From: G963667675 sp964291545
GTDB taxonomy: Bacteria > Chloroflexota > Dehalococcoidia > Lucifugimonadales > UBA3495
Length of the DNA: 64,000 nt
Direction of reading: 5' to 3'
Assembly (NCBI GenBank): GCA_964291545.2
Contig: OZ219861.1
Coordinates: 124,001 to 188,000 of the forward strand
Both the position numbers and the translations under genes were made by a program. Positions within the stretch are counted from its first letter, which is position 1. Each line of letters starts with the position of its first letter. Below the pieces are notes generated by a model. It was given only the letters and a program-made list of their open reading frames with translations. It ran no database searches and was not told the origin of the DNA. Below, one piece after another: positions 8,181-15,980 of this stretch.

Positions 8181-8711
8181 ATGGAGTCTCGACCCGTCAA
8201 GTACCCGCTGGGGTCCCTTTCCCTCATCGAGGCTAAGACCTTTGGCGAGCCGGGACAGCGCACTTTCCACCTTGCTATAGAGGCGGGCCGCGCCACCGGC
8301 ACGGTCTGGCTTGAAAAAGAGCAGCTTCTCCAACTGGGCATCTATCTCAGGGACGCCGTCGAATCTCTTCCGGAGGTAGATGAATCGCGGCCAAGTCACC
8401 CCCGGGAACCGGAGTGGTCCGGCGGCGACACCCATATAGACTTTAAGGCGGCGCAACTGCTGCTTAGCCACGACGAGCCCACCAACTCGTTCTACGTGCT
8501 CGCATATGAAGGCGAAGACTCCGAATCGGGCGATGAGGGCTCTTCGGTTAGCTTTTGGATCACCACCGAACAGGCCGGCGCCCTGGCCGAAGAGTCGCTC
8601 CGGATCTGCGCCGCGGGCCGGCCCCGTTGCGTTCTCTGTGGCTCCGCCATCAACCCGGAAGGCCACGTATGCCCTCGAGCCAATGGCCACGTGGCCTTTG
8701 ACATAGACTAA
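8181..8711 (+). CDS. DUF3090 family protein
   Basis: The run RTFHLAIEAGRATGTVWLEK near the N-terminus and the C-terminal ribbon CVLCGSAINPEGHVCPRANG identify DUF3090, known mainly from Actinobacteria and some Chloroflexota. Its biochemical role is not established. The frame is open 14 codons further upstream, but ATG 8181 gives the family-like start MESRPVKYPLG. The next gene begins 30 bases downstream and belongs to the SCO1664 family, the partner normally found beside DUF3090, so the two probably form an operon. Confidence 0.87.
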   Translation: MESRPVKYPLGSLSLIEAKTFGEPGQRTFHLAIEAGRATGTVWLEKEQLLQLGIYLRDAVESLPEVDESRPSHPREPEWSGGDTHIDFKAAQLLLSHDEPTNSFYVLAYEGEDSESGDEGSSVSFWITTEQAGALAEESLRICAAGRPRCVLCGSAINPEGHVCPRANGHVAFDID

Positions 8712-8741
8712 GAGCAGGGCTGTTTGGGCAGGGGAATCTCG

Positions 8742-9452
8742 GTGAAGGCTGATCCGTCCACTCGAGACATCCTAAGCTGCGGCGAAATCGTTGCCTGTCA
8801 GCTGACCCCGGCGGGATCCAACTACACTTTCCTGGCCCGGGTCCAACTGGGCGATGCGGAAAGCCTGGCCATTTACAAGCCCAGGGATGGGGAAGCCCCA
8901 CTCTGGGATTTCCCGCGGGGAACCCTGTACAAGCGAGAGTATGCCGCCTATCTCTTGAGCCAGGCCCTGGGTTGGGACTTCATTCCATTCACCATCATAA
9001 GGGATGGCCCCTACGGTATCGGTTCGGTCCAGGAGTTCGTCGAACACGACCCCAGGCAGAACTACTACTCCCTCACCGAAGACAACTACAAGCAGCTCAA
9101 GACCATCGCCTGCTTCGACCTGGTGGCCAACAGCACCGACCGCAAACCCAACCACCTGATAGTGGACCACGCCGGCAAGTTGTGGAGCATCGACCACGGG
9201 CTGACGTTCCATACTGAAACCAAGATCAGGACGGTGATTTGGGACTTTCCGGGCGAGGAGATCCCCGGACACCTCCTGGACGGGCTCCGGGAGCTGGCCG
9301 GACGCTTGGAAAATCCCCAAGGCCACCTGAAAGAGTTGGTGGAGGTTCTGCCCTCCGAAGAAGTCGGAGCATTGGACCGGAGAATCCAATGGGTCTTGGA
9401 CCAAGGCGTCTATCCCGGTTTGCCTCGGCAATACCGGCGCCGGCGATGGTGA
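8742..9452 (+). CDS. SCO1664 family protein (kinase-like fold)
   Basis: The 236-residue sequence carries the blocks AIYKPRDGEAPLWDFPRGTL, FDLVANSTDRKPNHL and LWSIDHGLTFH, characteristic of the SCO1664 family, whose fold resembles PI3/4-kinase or HipA-like kinases (catalytic-type D and metal-type DHG). The substrate is unknown. GTG 8742 is chosen because AGGGG sits about eight bases upstream. It follows the DUF3090 gene, reproducing the actinobacterial arrangement, but the phosphatase-like third partner often found there is absent. Confidence 0.85.
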   Translation: MKADPSTRDILSCGEIVACQLTPAGSNYTFLARVQLGDAESLAIYKPRDGEAPLWDFPRGTLYKREYAAYLLSQALGWDFIPFTIIRDGPYGIGSVQEFVEHDPRQNYYSLTEDNYKQLKTIACFDLVANSTDRKPNHLIVDHAGKLWSIDHGLTFHTETKIRTVIWDFPGEEIPGHLLDGLRELAGRLENPQGHLKELVEVLPSEEVGALDRRIQWVLDQGVYPGLPRQYRRRRW

Positions 9453-9518
9453 CCAAATTGCTGCCCGCAGTACTTCCCAGGCCATTCAGTCGCCCGTGCT
9501 AACGATGCAGGGAATCGT

Positions 9519-9878
9519 ATGACCGTCCAGAAAATCAGCGCAGTCACCCTGGCGGTGCGCGATATGGCCAGGTCGGTGGACTTTTACCGGGACAAGGTGG
9601 GCCTGGAACTTCTCTACGGCGGTGAGTCCGACTCTTTTTCCAGCTTCCGCGTCGGCGGCGGCTACCTGAACTTGATCCTGGCTCAGGACAAAGCCTGGTC
9701 TTGGTGGGGCAGGCTGATTCTATACGTAGACGACGTGGATGCCCTGTATCAACGCCTGGTCCTATCGGGCCTCGCCCCCTCCACGACCCCGCAAGACGCT
9801 CCTTGGGACGAACGCTACTTCCACATCAACGACCCAGATTCCCACGAGTTGAGCTTCGCCAAGCGATTGGACTCGTAG
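9519..9878 (+). CDS. VOC superfamily (glyoxalase/dioxygenase-fold) protein
   Basis: The 119-residue protein has the paired beta-alpha-beta-beta-beta layout of the vicinal oxygen chelate fold. The first module begins with KISAVTLAVRDMARSVDFYRD and the last strand carries NDPDSHELSFAKR, with the Glu expected to bind metal. It is one of five VOC-type genes in the window. The substrate cannot be inferred. It ends 11 bases from the convergent ychF gene. Confidence 0.88.
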   Translation: MTVQKISAVTLAVRDMARSVDFYRDKVGLELLYGGESDSFSSFRVGGGYLNLILAQDKAWSWWGRLILYVDDVDALYQRLVLSGLAPSTTPQDAPWDERYFHINDPDSHELSFAKRLDS

Positions 9879-9889
9879 CAAGCGCCGGG

Positions 9890-10966
9890 TTATACGTTGA
9901 CCAGGAAGTTTATGACGTCCCCGTCTTTGACCCCGTAGGTCTTCCCTTCGGACCGCAACACCCCCTCCCTGCGTCCCGCGGCTATTCCGCCGCACCGCAC
10001 CAGGTCTTCGAAAGGAATGACCTCGGCCCGTATGAACCCCCGTTCGAAGTCGGAATGGATCACCCCCGCAGCCCGCACCGCGGCGATCCCGGCAGGCACG
10101 CTCCAGGCCCTCACCTCCTGCTCGCCGGCAGTCAGGAACGACACCAGGCCCAATGCCCTGTAGCAAGCCCGAACCAACTGGGAAACCGCCGGTTCGCCCA
10201 ATTCCAACTCCCTCCGGAACTCCTCTGCGTCCGAGCCCGCCATCAACGCCAACTCGGCCTCCAGCCTGCCGCACAGCCTAACGGTGGGTAGCTTTGTATC
10301 CGCTTCTGCGTCAACCTCCGCCGGTAACGACGGGTCATCCGGTCCGGCCTCGTCCGTGTTCAAGACTACGACCACCGGCTTGCTCGTCAACAACTGGAAG
10401 TCCGCCAGGTAGGCCGACTCGAAGTCGGTCAATTGTTGTTTCCGCACGGGTCGGCCTTCTTCAAGCCCTGCCTTCACCTTCATGGCTGCATCAAGTTGGG
10501 AGACCAGCGCCGGTCTTTCGGCCTGCGTCGACTTCTTGATGCCGTCCTGGAGCCGCTCCGTGACCCCTTCCAGCACTTCCAGGTCTGCCAAAGACAGGTC
10601 CTCGAGCACGGCCGTCAAATCTCTCCCTGGGTCAAGGTCACCGCCGGAGTGCGGCACCGCTGGATTGGTAAACGACCGCACCACCAGCAATAGCGCATCT
10701 GCGCCTTGCAGGACGTTGCGGTACCTGCCTCCAATTCCGCGACGGTTGGACGGGGAGTCAGGCAAAGTAGAATCCCAATACCTTATTTCGGCGTAAACGG
10801 TCTTCTTCGGACGGTACATCTCTGCCAGGGTTTCCAGCCGGGGGTCTGCCACCTTGACCACCCCCACCTGGGCATCTCCGCCCGACGAGCCCGCATGTCC
10901 TCCGGTTAACGCGCAAAAAACTGTCGTCTTGCCGCTAAGGGGCAACCCGATTATCGCTACGTCCAT
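9890..10966 (-). CDS. ychF: YchF-like Obg-family ATPase
   Basis: The P-loop GLPLSGKTT is at residues 7-15. The G4 motif reads NTDE (NxxE rather than NKxD), which is the basis of ATP rather than GTP preference in YchF. The C-terminus is the DUF933/TGS-like domain (from about residue 275, ending GDVINFLVNV). YchF associates with ribosomes and acts in stress responses. At 358 residues it has family length. The P-loop LSGKTT differs from the usual NVGKST, so it may belong to a side branch. Confidence 0.88.
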   Translation of the reverse strand: MDVAIIGLPLSGKTTVFCALTGGHAGSSGGDAQVGVVKVADPRLETLAEMYRPKKTVYAEIRYWDSTLPDSPSNRRGIGGRYRNVLQGADALLLVVRSFTNPAVPHSGGDLDPGRDLTAVLEDLSLADLEVLEGVTERLQDGIKKSTQAERPALVSQLDAAMKVKAGLEEGRPVRKQQLTDFESAYLADFQLLTSKPVVVVLNTDEAGPDDPSLPAEVDAEADTKLPTVRLCGRLEAELALMAGSDAEEFRRELELGEPAVSQLVRACYRALGLVSFLTAGEQEVRAWSVPAGIAAVRAAGVIHSDFERGFIRAEVIPFEDLVRCGGIAAGRREGVLRSEGKTYGVKDGDVINFLVNV

Positions 10967-10988
10967 ACGGGCATTAGTCCAGGCAGGT

Positions 10989-12158
10989 TCAATATGATTG
11001 GAACAGCCGTCCCCACTCGGTCTTCAAGGCTGCTTTGATGCGGCTCCGGCCGTGAAACTTCAGCCAGTAGCCGTTGTGGTACAGGTTGGACGCCAGGTAG
11101 GACAGGCCGACCAGGGGAGACCGCAGGAGCATCTTCTCCACTGGCTTTAGCGGCCCCCAGTAGATTAGCTTCTGGCCCCGGCTGGCGAAGGTGTTTTCCA
11201 CGCCGGAAAACCGCCAATTGACCTTGCTGATGTCTTCTCCCACCACTTCAATCTGAGATACGTCTCCGCACCCCAGGCCGCGCTCGTGGGCTAGCCGGAT
11301 GAACTTGATGTCCAGGGGTTCGAACCCCATCATTTTGGCCGCCACCGCGTCTATAGCCACCTGGTCTGCGGAGGCTAGAATCCGGTCCTTGACGTGCCAC
11401 CGCATCGCCCGGGGACCGGGACCGTCGCCGGCAAACGTCCCGTCCATGACCGCGAATAGGCCCTTGTGAATCTCCTGTTGAATCGCCAGCAGGTCTACCA
11501 GCGTCTCGTGAATCACCGAGTGAGTCCAGTGGCGCTTGCGGTGCAGCAGACCCCCGAAGGCGTTCTTCATCGCCCCCGTAATCGTCGTGAACACGTGGGT
11601 CTTCATCGTCGGAAGTTGGACGATGTTGGTCCCGGCAAAGCACTCCGGGATTTGGATGCCCTCGGGAAATATCTCGTCAAGCGCCAGCATTTCAGATTTG
11701 GGTTTGTACTCCACCCAAGCGTTGGGCGGAGTGTCCAGGTGCACAACCGGCAACGAGCGCCGGTCTTGCACCGCCTTGTGCTTGTTGTTCCTCTCGCCCT
11801 CGTATGAATCGACAACTACCGTGCCGTTGTGGGCCCCCATCAGGTCCTGGTATCCCAGGTTCCTCAGCCCATTGATCACCCCATCCAACTGCCAGGGACT
11901 GGTGGAGCAGCCGGGGTACCAGTGTTGCCAGGAGATGTTGATTTTCAAAAGGGTGCGGGCAAGCGGGTCCAAGTGGTCAGCGACGCCGGCCAACTCCATC
12001 GCCCTTTGGATGTCCTCCACCACGGTCTCCGGCCTGGTGGCCACCACGGCAACCACGGCCGGCCGGGGCGGTCGGCCGCTGGAAACGGCCTCAGCGCTCC
12101 TGGCCCCCATAGCGGCCGGGCCCGTTGCGCCGTTTTCTGGACCGTCGGTTACACCCAA
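10989..12158 (-). CDS. DUF362 domain-containing protein
   Basis: The 389-residue protein contains the DUF362 core with the blocks LPTMKTHVFTTITGAMKN, followed by DGTFAGDGPGP and an ASADQVAIDAVAAKMMG segment. Members are poorly characterised and are often fused to ferredoxin domains; none is fused here. The start is a TTG with CGGAG eight bases upstream. The first 30 residues are Ala/Gly-rich and likely disordered. It lies 22 bases upstream of ychF on the same strand, so co-transcription is likely, but no functional link is known. Confidence 0.83.
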   Translation of the reverse strand: MGVTDGPENGATGPAAMGARSAEAVSSGRPPRPAVVAVVATRPETVVEDIQRAMELAGVADHLDPLARTLLKINISWQHWYPGCSTSPWQLDGVINGLRNLGYQDLMGAHNGTVVVDSYEGERNNKHKAVQDRRSLPVVHLDTPPNAWVEYKPKSEMLALDEIFPEGIQIPECFAGTNIVQLPTMKTHVFTTITGAMKNAFGGLLHRKRHWTHSVIHETLVDLLAIQQEIHKGLFAVMDGTFAGDGPGPRAMRWHVKDRILASADQVAIDAVAAKMMGFEPLDIKFIRLAHERGLGCGDVSQIEVVGEDISKVNWRFSGVENTFASRGQKLIYWGPLKPVEKMLLRSPLVGLSYLASNLYHNGYWLKFHGRSRIKAALKTEWGRLFQSY

Positions 12159-12298
12159 ATCGGTTACTCCGCCGGAGCGTTTTCGTTGTTAGTGCCCTGA
12201 TGCTCCGGACCGCATTTTCAAGTCCGCTGGCGTCGGGGCTTGTCGATTAAGCCGCGTTCCAGGGCTTTGTTGAGCCGCCCGGATTTAAGCCCATCGGC

Positions 12299-13186
12299 TC
12301 AGTTGTTCAATATCAGCACCAGCGCCGCGGTCGCCACCCAGCCGACTATAGAGAGGACCATGGGTACGTCCTTGATAATCAGTTGTTCGGGCGACTCCGC
12401 GTCTCCCCGGACGTTCAGCAAATAAAGATAGCGGAACAGACCGAAGGTCACCAGCGGTATGGTCAAGAGCATCGTGTTGTTTTGGGGAAGGTTCCCGGCC
12501 TCCACCGTATACAGAGTATAACTTAACCACGCTGCCGTGGCGGACACGATCACCAGTTGTCCAATGAAGGGCCCGGCATACTTTGCCAAGACCGACCGTT
12601 GGTCCTCCGCTCCTTCCCCGGCCAGCCGCACCTCTGCGTAACGCCGTCCCAGCACTATGAACAACGCTGCCGCGGCCGTGGTCGAATACAGCCACGGCGA
12701 CGGCGTTACGTCTATCGCAATGGCCCCGGCCACGGTGCGAATAACGTAGCCGGCGGCCACGATAAAGACGTCCAGCAGCACCACCCGCTTCACCCCCAGG
12801 GAATAAAAAAGGTTGATGACCAGATAGAGAGCGCAGAGGCCTCCCAGGACGAAATCAAGCAAGAAAGCCGCCGCCAGACCGGCCGCGGCGAGTATTGCCA
12901 TGAGGGCGGCCGCCATCGGAACGCCGATTTTGCCGGAAGCGATGGGCCGGAACCTCTTGACCGCATGGCGCCGGTCTTCTCCCCTGTCGGACAGGTCGTT
13001 AAGGAGGTACACCGCCCCCGACAGGGCGCAAAAGGCGGCAAACACCGCCAGCAAGCGGCCAATCAACCCGGGCACCGGGTCCAGGTCGTCCGGCGACCAC
13101 GCCTGCTGGATGGCGAACATGAACGGGAGGAACACCAGGCCGTTCTTGACCCACTGCTGCGGCCTCAGCGCCTTGAAGATAGCCAA
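12299..13186 (-). CDS. UbiA-family prenyltransferase, resembling decaprenyl-phosphate phosphoribosyltransferase
   Basis: This is a polytopic membrane enzyme of about 295 residues. The start at TTG 13184-13186 gives the N-terminus AIFKALRPQQWVKN, typical of the DPPR-synthase-like branch. The first Asp-rich motif NDLSDRGED binds Mg-diphosphate. A longer in-frame extension overlaps the upstream gene and does not look like protein. DPPR synthase supplies the arabinosyl donor lipid in Actinobacteria; here the product could serve another polyprenyl-linked sugar pathway. The upstream membrane-protein gene ends 10 bases before the start. Confidence 0.83.
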   Translation of the reverse strand: MAIFKALRPQQWVKNGLVFLPFMFAIQQAWSPDDLDPVPGLIGRLLAVFAAFCALSGAVYLLNDLSDRGEDRRHAVKRFRPIASGKIGVPMAAALMAILAAAGLAAAFLLDFVLGGLCALYLVINLFYSLGVKRVVLLDVFIVAAGYVIRTVAGAIAIDVTPSPWLYSTTAAAALFIVLGRRYAEVRLAGEGAEDQRSVLAKYAGPFIGQLVIVSATAAWLSYTLYTVEAGNLPQNNTMLLTIPLVTFGLFRYLYLLNVRGDAESPEQLIIKDVPMVLSIVGWVATAALVLILNN

Positions 13187-13196
13187 ATTAAGCAGC

Positions 13197-13559
13197 CTAT
13201 TCCGTGGTGTCCGCTGCAGCCCGTAGCTGGCGGTACATAGACCCCAGGGCCGCCATGCTGGCTGCATACAGGGTATAGACTGCCGCGCCAATCCACAGGA
13301 GCAACGTAAACCGTTGGCTCAGTTCCAACGTCAGCATTAAGGCGCTGGCAACAACCACCAGCACAATCACCACCAGCAGTCCCAACAAGCAGCCGAACGC
13401 CAGGGACTTTGCTGCGTATGACCAGCCGTCGTTGCGGACGGACAATATGCCGTAGTAGCCGCCGATAAACGGTCCGAAGGGGATGCCTGCCAGGTTTACC
13501 AACGGAATCACCGCCGCTAGGACTGTGATTCCGCCTGCTAGAAGTACGCCTCTAATCAT
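13197..13559 (-). CDS. Small membrane protein, unknown
   Basis: The 120-residue product has three hydrophobic stretches, at about residues 4-38, 50-75 and 85-105, and a Gly/Pro-rich first hairpin (NLAGIPFGPFIGGYYG). It is immediately upstream of the UbiA-family gene (10-base gap), so the two are probably co-expressed. I cannot assign a family. A TATAAT-like -10 on the minus strand lies about 50 bases upstream. Confidence 0.7.
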   Translation of the reverse strand: MIRGVLLAGGITVLAAVIPLVNLAGIPFGPFIGGYYGILSVRNDGWSYAAKSLAFGCLLGLLVVIVLVVVASALMLTLELSQRFTLLLWIGAAVYTLYAASMAALGSMYRQLRAAADTTE

Positions 13560-13769
13560 CTATCCCCATCTGAAATAGCGGCGCCCATCACCTCGGCGCC
13601 AGTCCCCGTATATTATAGGCAGGCCGTCCACCCGGCGGCCGTCGGACGTTGTCGGCCAATGCTTGATAAGTGTTCCCAAGCTGGCGTCCGTGCCAGCTAT
13701 TGAGCAGCCCGCGCGCCATGGATGGGCTGTAGTTATGGATGCTTGTCCCGACCCAAGGCCGGCGACGTT

Positions 13770-13798
13770 TTGCACATACCTCCACCCGATGATAGGAT
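13770..13798 (+). promoter_or_regulatory. Candidate promoter for the 13847 gene
   Basis: TTGCAC at 13770-13775 and TAGGAT at 13793-13798 are separated by 17 bases. The transcript would start about 40 bases before the ATG at 13847. Apart from this and a minus-strand TATAAT near 13610, the 13560-13846 gap shows nothing recognisable. Confidence 0.4.
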
Positions 13799-13846
13799 AT
13801 GCCTCTCCCGATGAAAACCACCGGCGGTGGCGTAACGGAGGCACAC

Positions 13847-14194
13847 ATGATTAAGAATCGAGAATATCAAGCCTGCACATTCCAACTGGACGACAGCGGC
13901 GGGTCCTACATCAAGGTTACCCTGGGTGATTTGACCGGATACGTCGGCATCAACCTCACCGACGGCACCTTGGCAGCCCCATACAGCTGGTCCGCGCCTC
14001 CAGTTGGTAAACCCCCAACCAAACGAGGCATAAAGCATGGAGTCTCGGTGGGAGGCAACGTCCAAAACTGCCTCACCGCCCTATTCCAACACATGTACAA
14101 GCAGCAGAAAACAATCGAGGACCCAAAGCAATTCGACCCGGCCACCGCCAGCGCCGCCCTGCACCAGTTCGTGGAGGACCTCGAAGACCACTAG
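13847..14194 (+). CDS. Hypothetical protein
   Basis: The 115-residue product starts at an ATG with GGAGG five bases upstream; an earlier in-frame ATG at 13799 lacks such a site. The first half is beta-rich (FQLDDSGGSYIKVTLGDLTG) and the second half helical. Two cysteines are present but not in a metal-type spacing. Family unknown. It sits directly upstream of the Rrf2-type regulator on the same strand, but that gene has its own promoter. Confidence 0.68.
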   Translation: MIKNREYQACTFQLDDSGGSYIKVTLGDLTGYVGINLTDGTLAAPYSWSAPPVGKPPTKRGIKHGVSVGGNVQNCLTALFQHMYKQQKTIEDPKQFDPATASAALHQFVEDLEDH

Positions 14195-14229
14195 GCGTTC
14201 AGGCCTTCCCGCCCTCGGGCAGACATAAA

Positions 14230-14259
14230 TGGACAATTTGTCCAGCCTGATGCTATAAT
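14230..14259 (+). promoter_or_regulatory. Rrf2 gene promoter with palindromic operator
   Basis: A perfect palindrome TGGACAA-T-TTGTCCA occupies 14230-14244. Its left arm doubles as a -35 box (TGGACA, 14230-14235), 18 bases before an extended -10 (TGC then TATAAT, 14254-14259). A dimeric repressor bound here would block the promoter, so this is the likely autoregulatory site of the downstream Rrf2 protein. A single half-site TTGTCCA recurs at 14770-14776, upstream of the moeB-cysM promoter. Confidence 0.65.
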
Positions 14260-14291
14260 TTTGCTTTCGTACCATCCTGGAGGTGATGGTT

Positions 14292-14726
14292 TTGCGAGTA
14301 CCTATGAAGGTGGACTATGGGGTGAGAGCCTTGGTAGAGTTGGCCCTCCACCACGGCGAAGGTCACGTCCAGACCGCTGAGATTGCCAACAAGCAAGCCA
14401 TACCGGAGGCCTATCTCGACCATCTGATGACCACCCTCAACAAGTGCGGGTTTGTCATCAGCCGCCGCGGGCCCCAGGGCGGCCACCGTCTGGCCATGGA
14501 CCCCCAGGACATTAACCTCCACATGGTCATGTCCACCCTTGACCGCAGCCTCTCCCCCTTGGACTGCCTCACCCAGCCCAACGATTGCTGCTTTTCAGAT
14601 TCCTGCGCCCAGCAGGAGGTCTGGAAGTCGGTGGAATCGGCGGTCCAGGAAGTCCTCTGCAAGATCACTCTCTCCGAACTAGCCCAGCGGCAGCGCTACC
14701 TGGCTGGCCAGGTAGCCATCGGGTAG
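14292..14726 (+). CDS. Rrf2-family regulator (IscR/CymR type)
   Basis: This is a winged-helix transcription factor of 144 residues. TTG 14292 gives MRVPMKVDYGVRALVELA, matching the Rrf2 N-terminus, and GGAGG lies eight bases upstream; the ATG at 14286 is too close to the same site. The recognition helix is around residues 27-50, followed by RRGPQGGHRLA. Cys92, Cys99, Cys100 and Cys105 fall where IscR holds its Fe-S ligands (92, 98, 104), so a cluster is plausible. The next operon is for cysteine assembly, so it may sense sulfur or Fe-S status. Confidence 0.9.
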   Translation: MRVPMKVDYGVRALVELALHHGEGHVQTAEIANKQAIPEAYLDHLMTTLNKCGFVISRRGPQGGHRLAMDPQDINLHMVMSTLDRSLSPLDCLTQPNDCCFSDSCAQQEVWKSVESAVQEVLCKITLSELAQRQRYLAGQVAIG

Positions 14727-14819
14727 CGCCCTCCAACGCCGTGCGGGCTCGTCCCGCCGCCTGCCATGTTTGTCCAATTTAGCCGCCTATAGTCCGTACT
14801 GTCCGGCAGCTTCGTCTGC

Positions 14820-14848
14820 TTGACAAGCCCAACCTACGGATATAGACT
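14820..14848 (+). promoter_or_regulatory. moeB-cysM leader promoter
   Basis: TTGACA at 14820-14825 and TAGACT at 14843-14848 are separated by 17 bases. Transcription would begin near 14855, about three bases before a leader-peptide ATG and about 220 bases before moeB. This gives a long leader with its own small reading frame and terminator. Confidence 0.7.
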
Positions 14849-14857
14849 CGTGAATTG

Positions 14858-14911
14858 ATGAGTGACCCTATCGCCCGCCATGACTGCACGTGCTCCTGTC
14901 CCTATACATAG
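14858..14911 (+). CDS. Cysteine-rich leader peptide (17 residues), putative attenuator
   Basis: The frame encodes MSDPIARHDCTCSCPYT and stops at TAG 14909-14911. Three of five consecutive codons (10, 12, 14) are Cys. The ATG lies within a few bases of the predicted transcription start, so translation would be leaderless or nearly so. Bases 14864-14871 (GACCCTAT) can pair perfectly with 14908-14915 (ATAGGGTC), bridging the Cys codons, and a terminator hairpin follows 28 bases after the stop. Stalling at Cys codons when cysteine is scarce would change the folding. Known mycobacterial cysteine attenuators also use leaderless polycysteine frames; their presence here is inference. Confidence 0.72.
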   Translation: MSDPIARHDCTCSCPYT

Positions 14912-14939
14912 GGTCGGGCACATAGTCGGCAATATAAGG

Positions 14940-14987
14940 CCTGCGCCCTTCCTGAGTGGTAACCCTCAAGGGAAGCGCAGGTTTTTT
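14940..14987 (+). terminator. Intrinsic terminator in the moeB-cysM leader
   Basis: CCTGCGC (14940-14946) pairs with GCGCAGG (14975-14981). The stem continues with imperfect TTCC/GGAA-type pairs and TGAG/CTCA below an 8-base loop, and six T residues follow at 14982-14987. It lies between the leader promoter and moeB, so it must be read through for the operon to be expressed. Confidence 0.85.
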
Positions 14988-15073
14988 CGTTGAGAGCCCG
15001 ACGCGCAATATCCTCGCATAACGGCGATAGCTGATGGACACGGAAGTACAAGGACCAAGGAGGGACTAGCAAG

Positions 15074-15916
15074 ATGGCAACGCAGTCGGTTGCTTTGACA
15101 CCAGAGCAAGTAAAGCGTTACAGCCGCCACATAATAATGGGCGACGTCGGCAGCAGCGGACAGCGCAAGCTTATGCAGTCCAAGGCCCTCATAGTCGGCG
15201 CGGGCGGCCTGGGGTCGCCCTCCGCCGTGTACCTGGCCTTGGCCGGGGTAGGCACCATAGGCATCGTCGACTTCGACGTCGTCGACCTGTCCAACCTGCA
15301 GCGCCAAATCCTGCACCACACCAGCGACGTCGGCAGGCCCAAGCTCCAGTCTGCCCGCGACAATATCCACGCCTATAACCCCGACGTCAACGTGGTAATG
15401 CACGAAGCCAGGCTCGAGTCGGACAACGCCATGGACATCATTGGCCAATACGACCTGGTAATCAACGGCGCGGATAACTTCGCCACTCGCTATCTGGTCA
15501 ACGACGCCTGCTACCTGTTGGGCAAACCCCTGGTGGACGGCAGCATCCTGATTTTCGACGGGCAAACGACGGTGTTCATCCCCGGCCAGGGTTGCTACCG
15601 GTGCCTCTTTCCCTCCCCGCCCCCTCCCGGCATGGTACCCAATTGCGCCGAAGCCGGTGTCTTGGGGGCCTTGACCGGACTGGTGGGCAGCATCCAGGCC
15701 ACCGAGGCCTTGAAGCTCTTCCTGGGCATCGGGGAGTCTTTGACTTCCCGGCTGGTCCTCATCGACGCCCTCAGCATGAGCTTTAGAGAAGTGAAGCTCA
15801 AGAGGAATCCGGAGTGCCCGCTCTGCGGCGACAACCCCACTGTCACCGAGCTTATCGACTACGAGGTGTTCTGCGGGCTGGCGGCTCCCGAAGAGGTCGC
15901 GGTGGCATCGGATTAA
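15074..15916 (+). CDS. moeB: MoeB/ThiF/MoeZ-type E1-like sulfur-carrier adenylyltransferase
   Basis: The enzyme adenylates the C-terminal Gly of ubiquitin-like sulfur carriers. The nucleotide-binding loop GAGGLGS is at residues 42-48. Zinc ligands are Cys174/Cys177 (GCYRC) and Cys248/Cys251 (CPLC), and Cys191 in PNCAEAGVLG is the conserved crossover-loop Cys. There is no rhodanese domain, so the sulfur donor is separate. It is followed 65 bases later by a CysM of the carrier-dependent type, so the likely role is activation of a CysO-like carrier rather than MoaD alone. No carrier gene is present in this window. Confidence 0.92.
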   Translation: MATQSVALTPEQVKRYSRHIIMGDVGSSGQRKLMQSKALIVGAGGLGSPSAVYLALAGVGTIGIVDFDVVDLSNLQRQILHHTSDVGRPKLQSARDNIHAYNPDVNVVMHEARLESDNAMDIIGQYDLVINGADNFATRYLVNDACYLLGKPLVDGSILIFDGQTTVFIPGQGCYRCLFPSPPPPGMVPNCAEAGVLGALTGLVGSIQATEALKLFLGIGESLTSRLVLIDALSMSFREVKLKRNPECPLCGDNPTVTELIDYEVFCGLAAPEEVAVASD

Positions 15917-15980
15917 CCATCCTCATCAGGCGTATCTCGAGAGCATAGAGAGACGTAGGCCAAAGGACCAGCAATAACCC

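Noticed and set aside
14900..14990. A T-box or SAM riboswitch in the moeB leader
   Set aside because: No T-box core sequence or SAM-aptamer motif was found; the Cys-rich leader peptide explains the terminator better.
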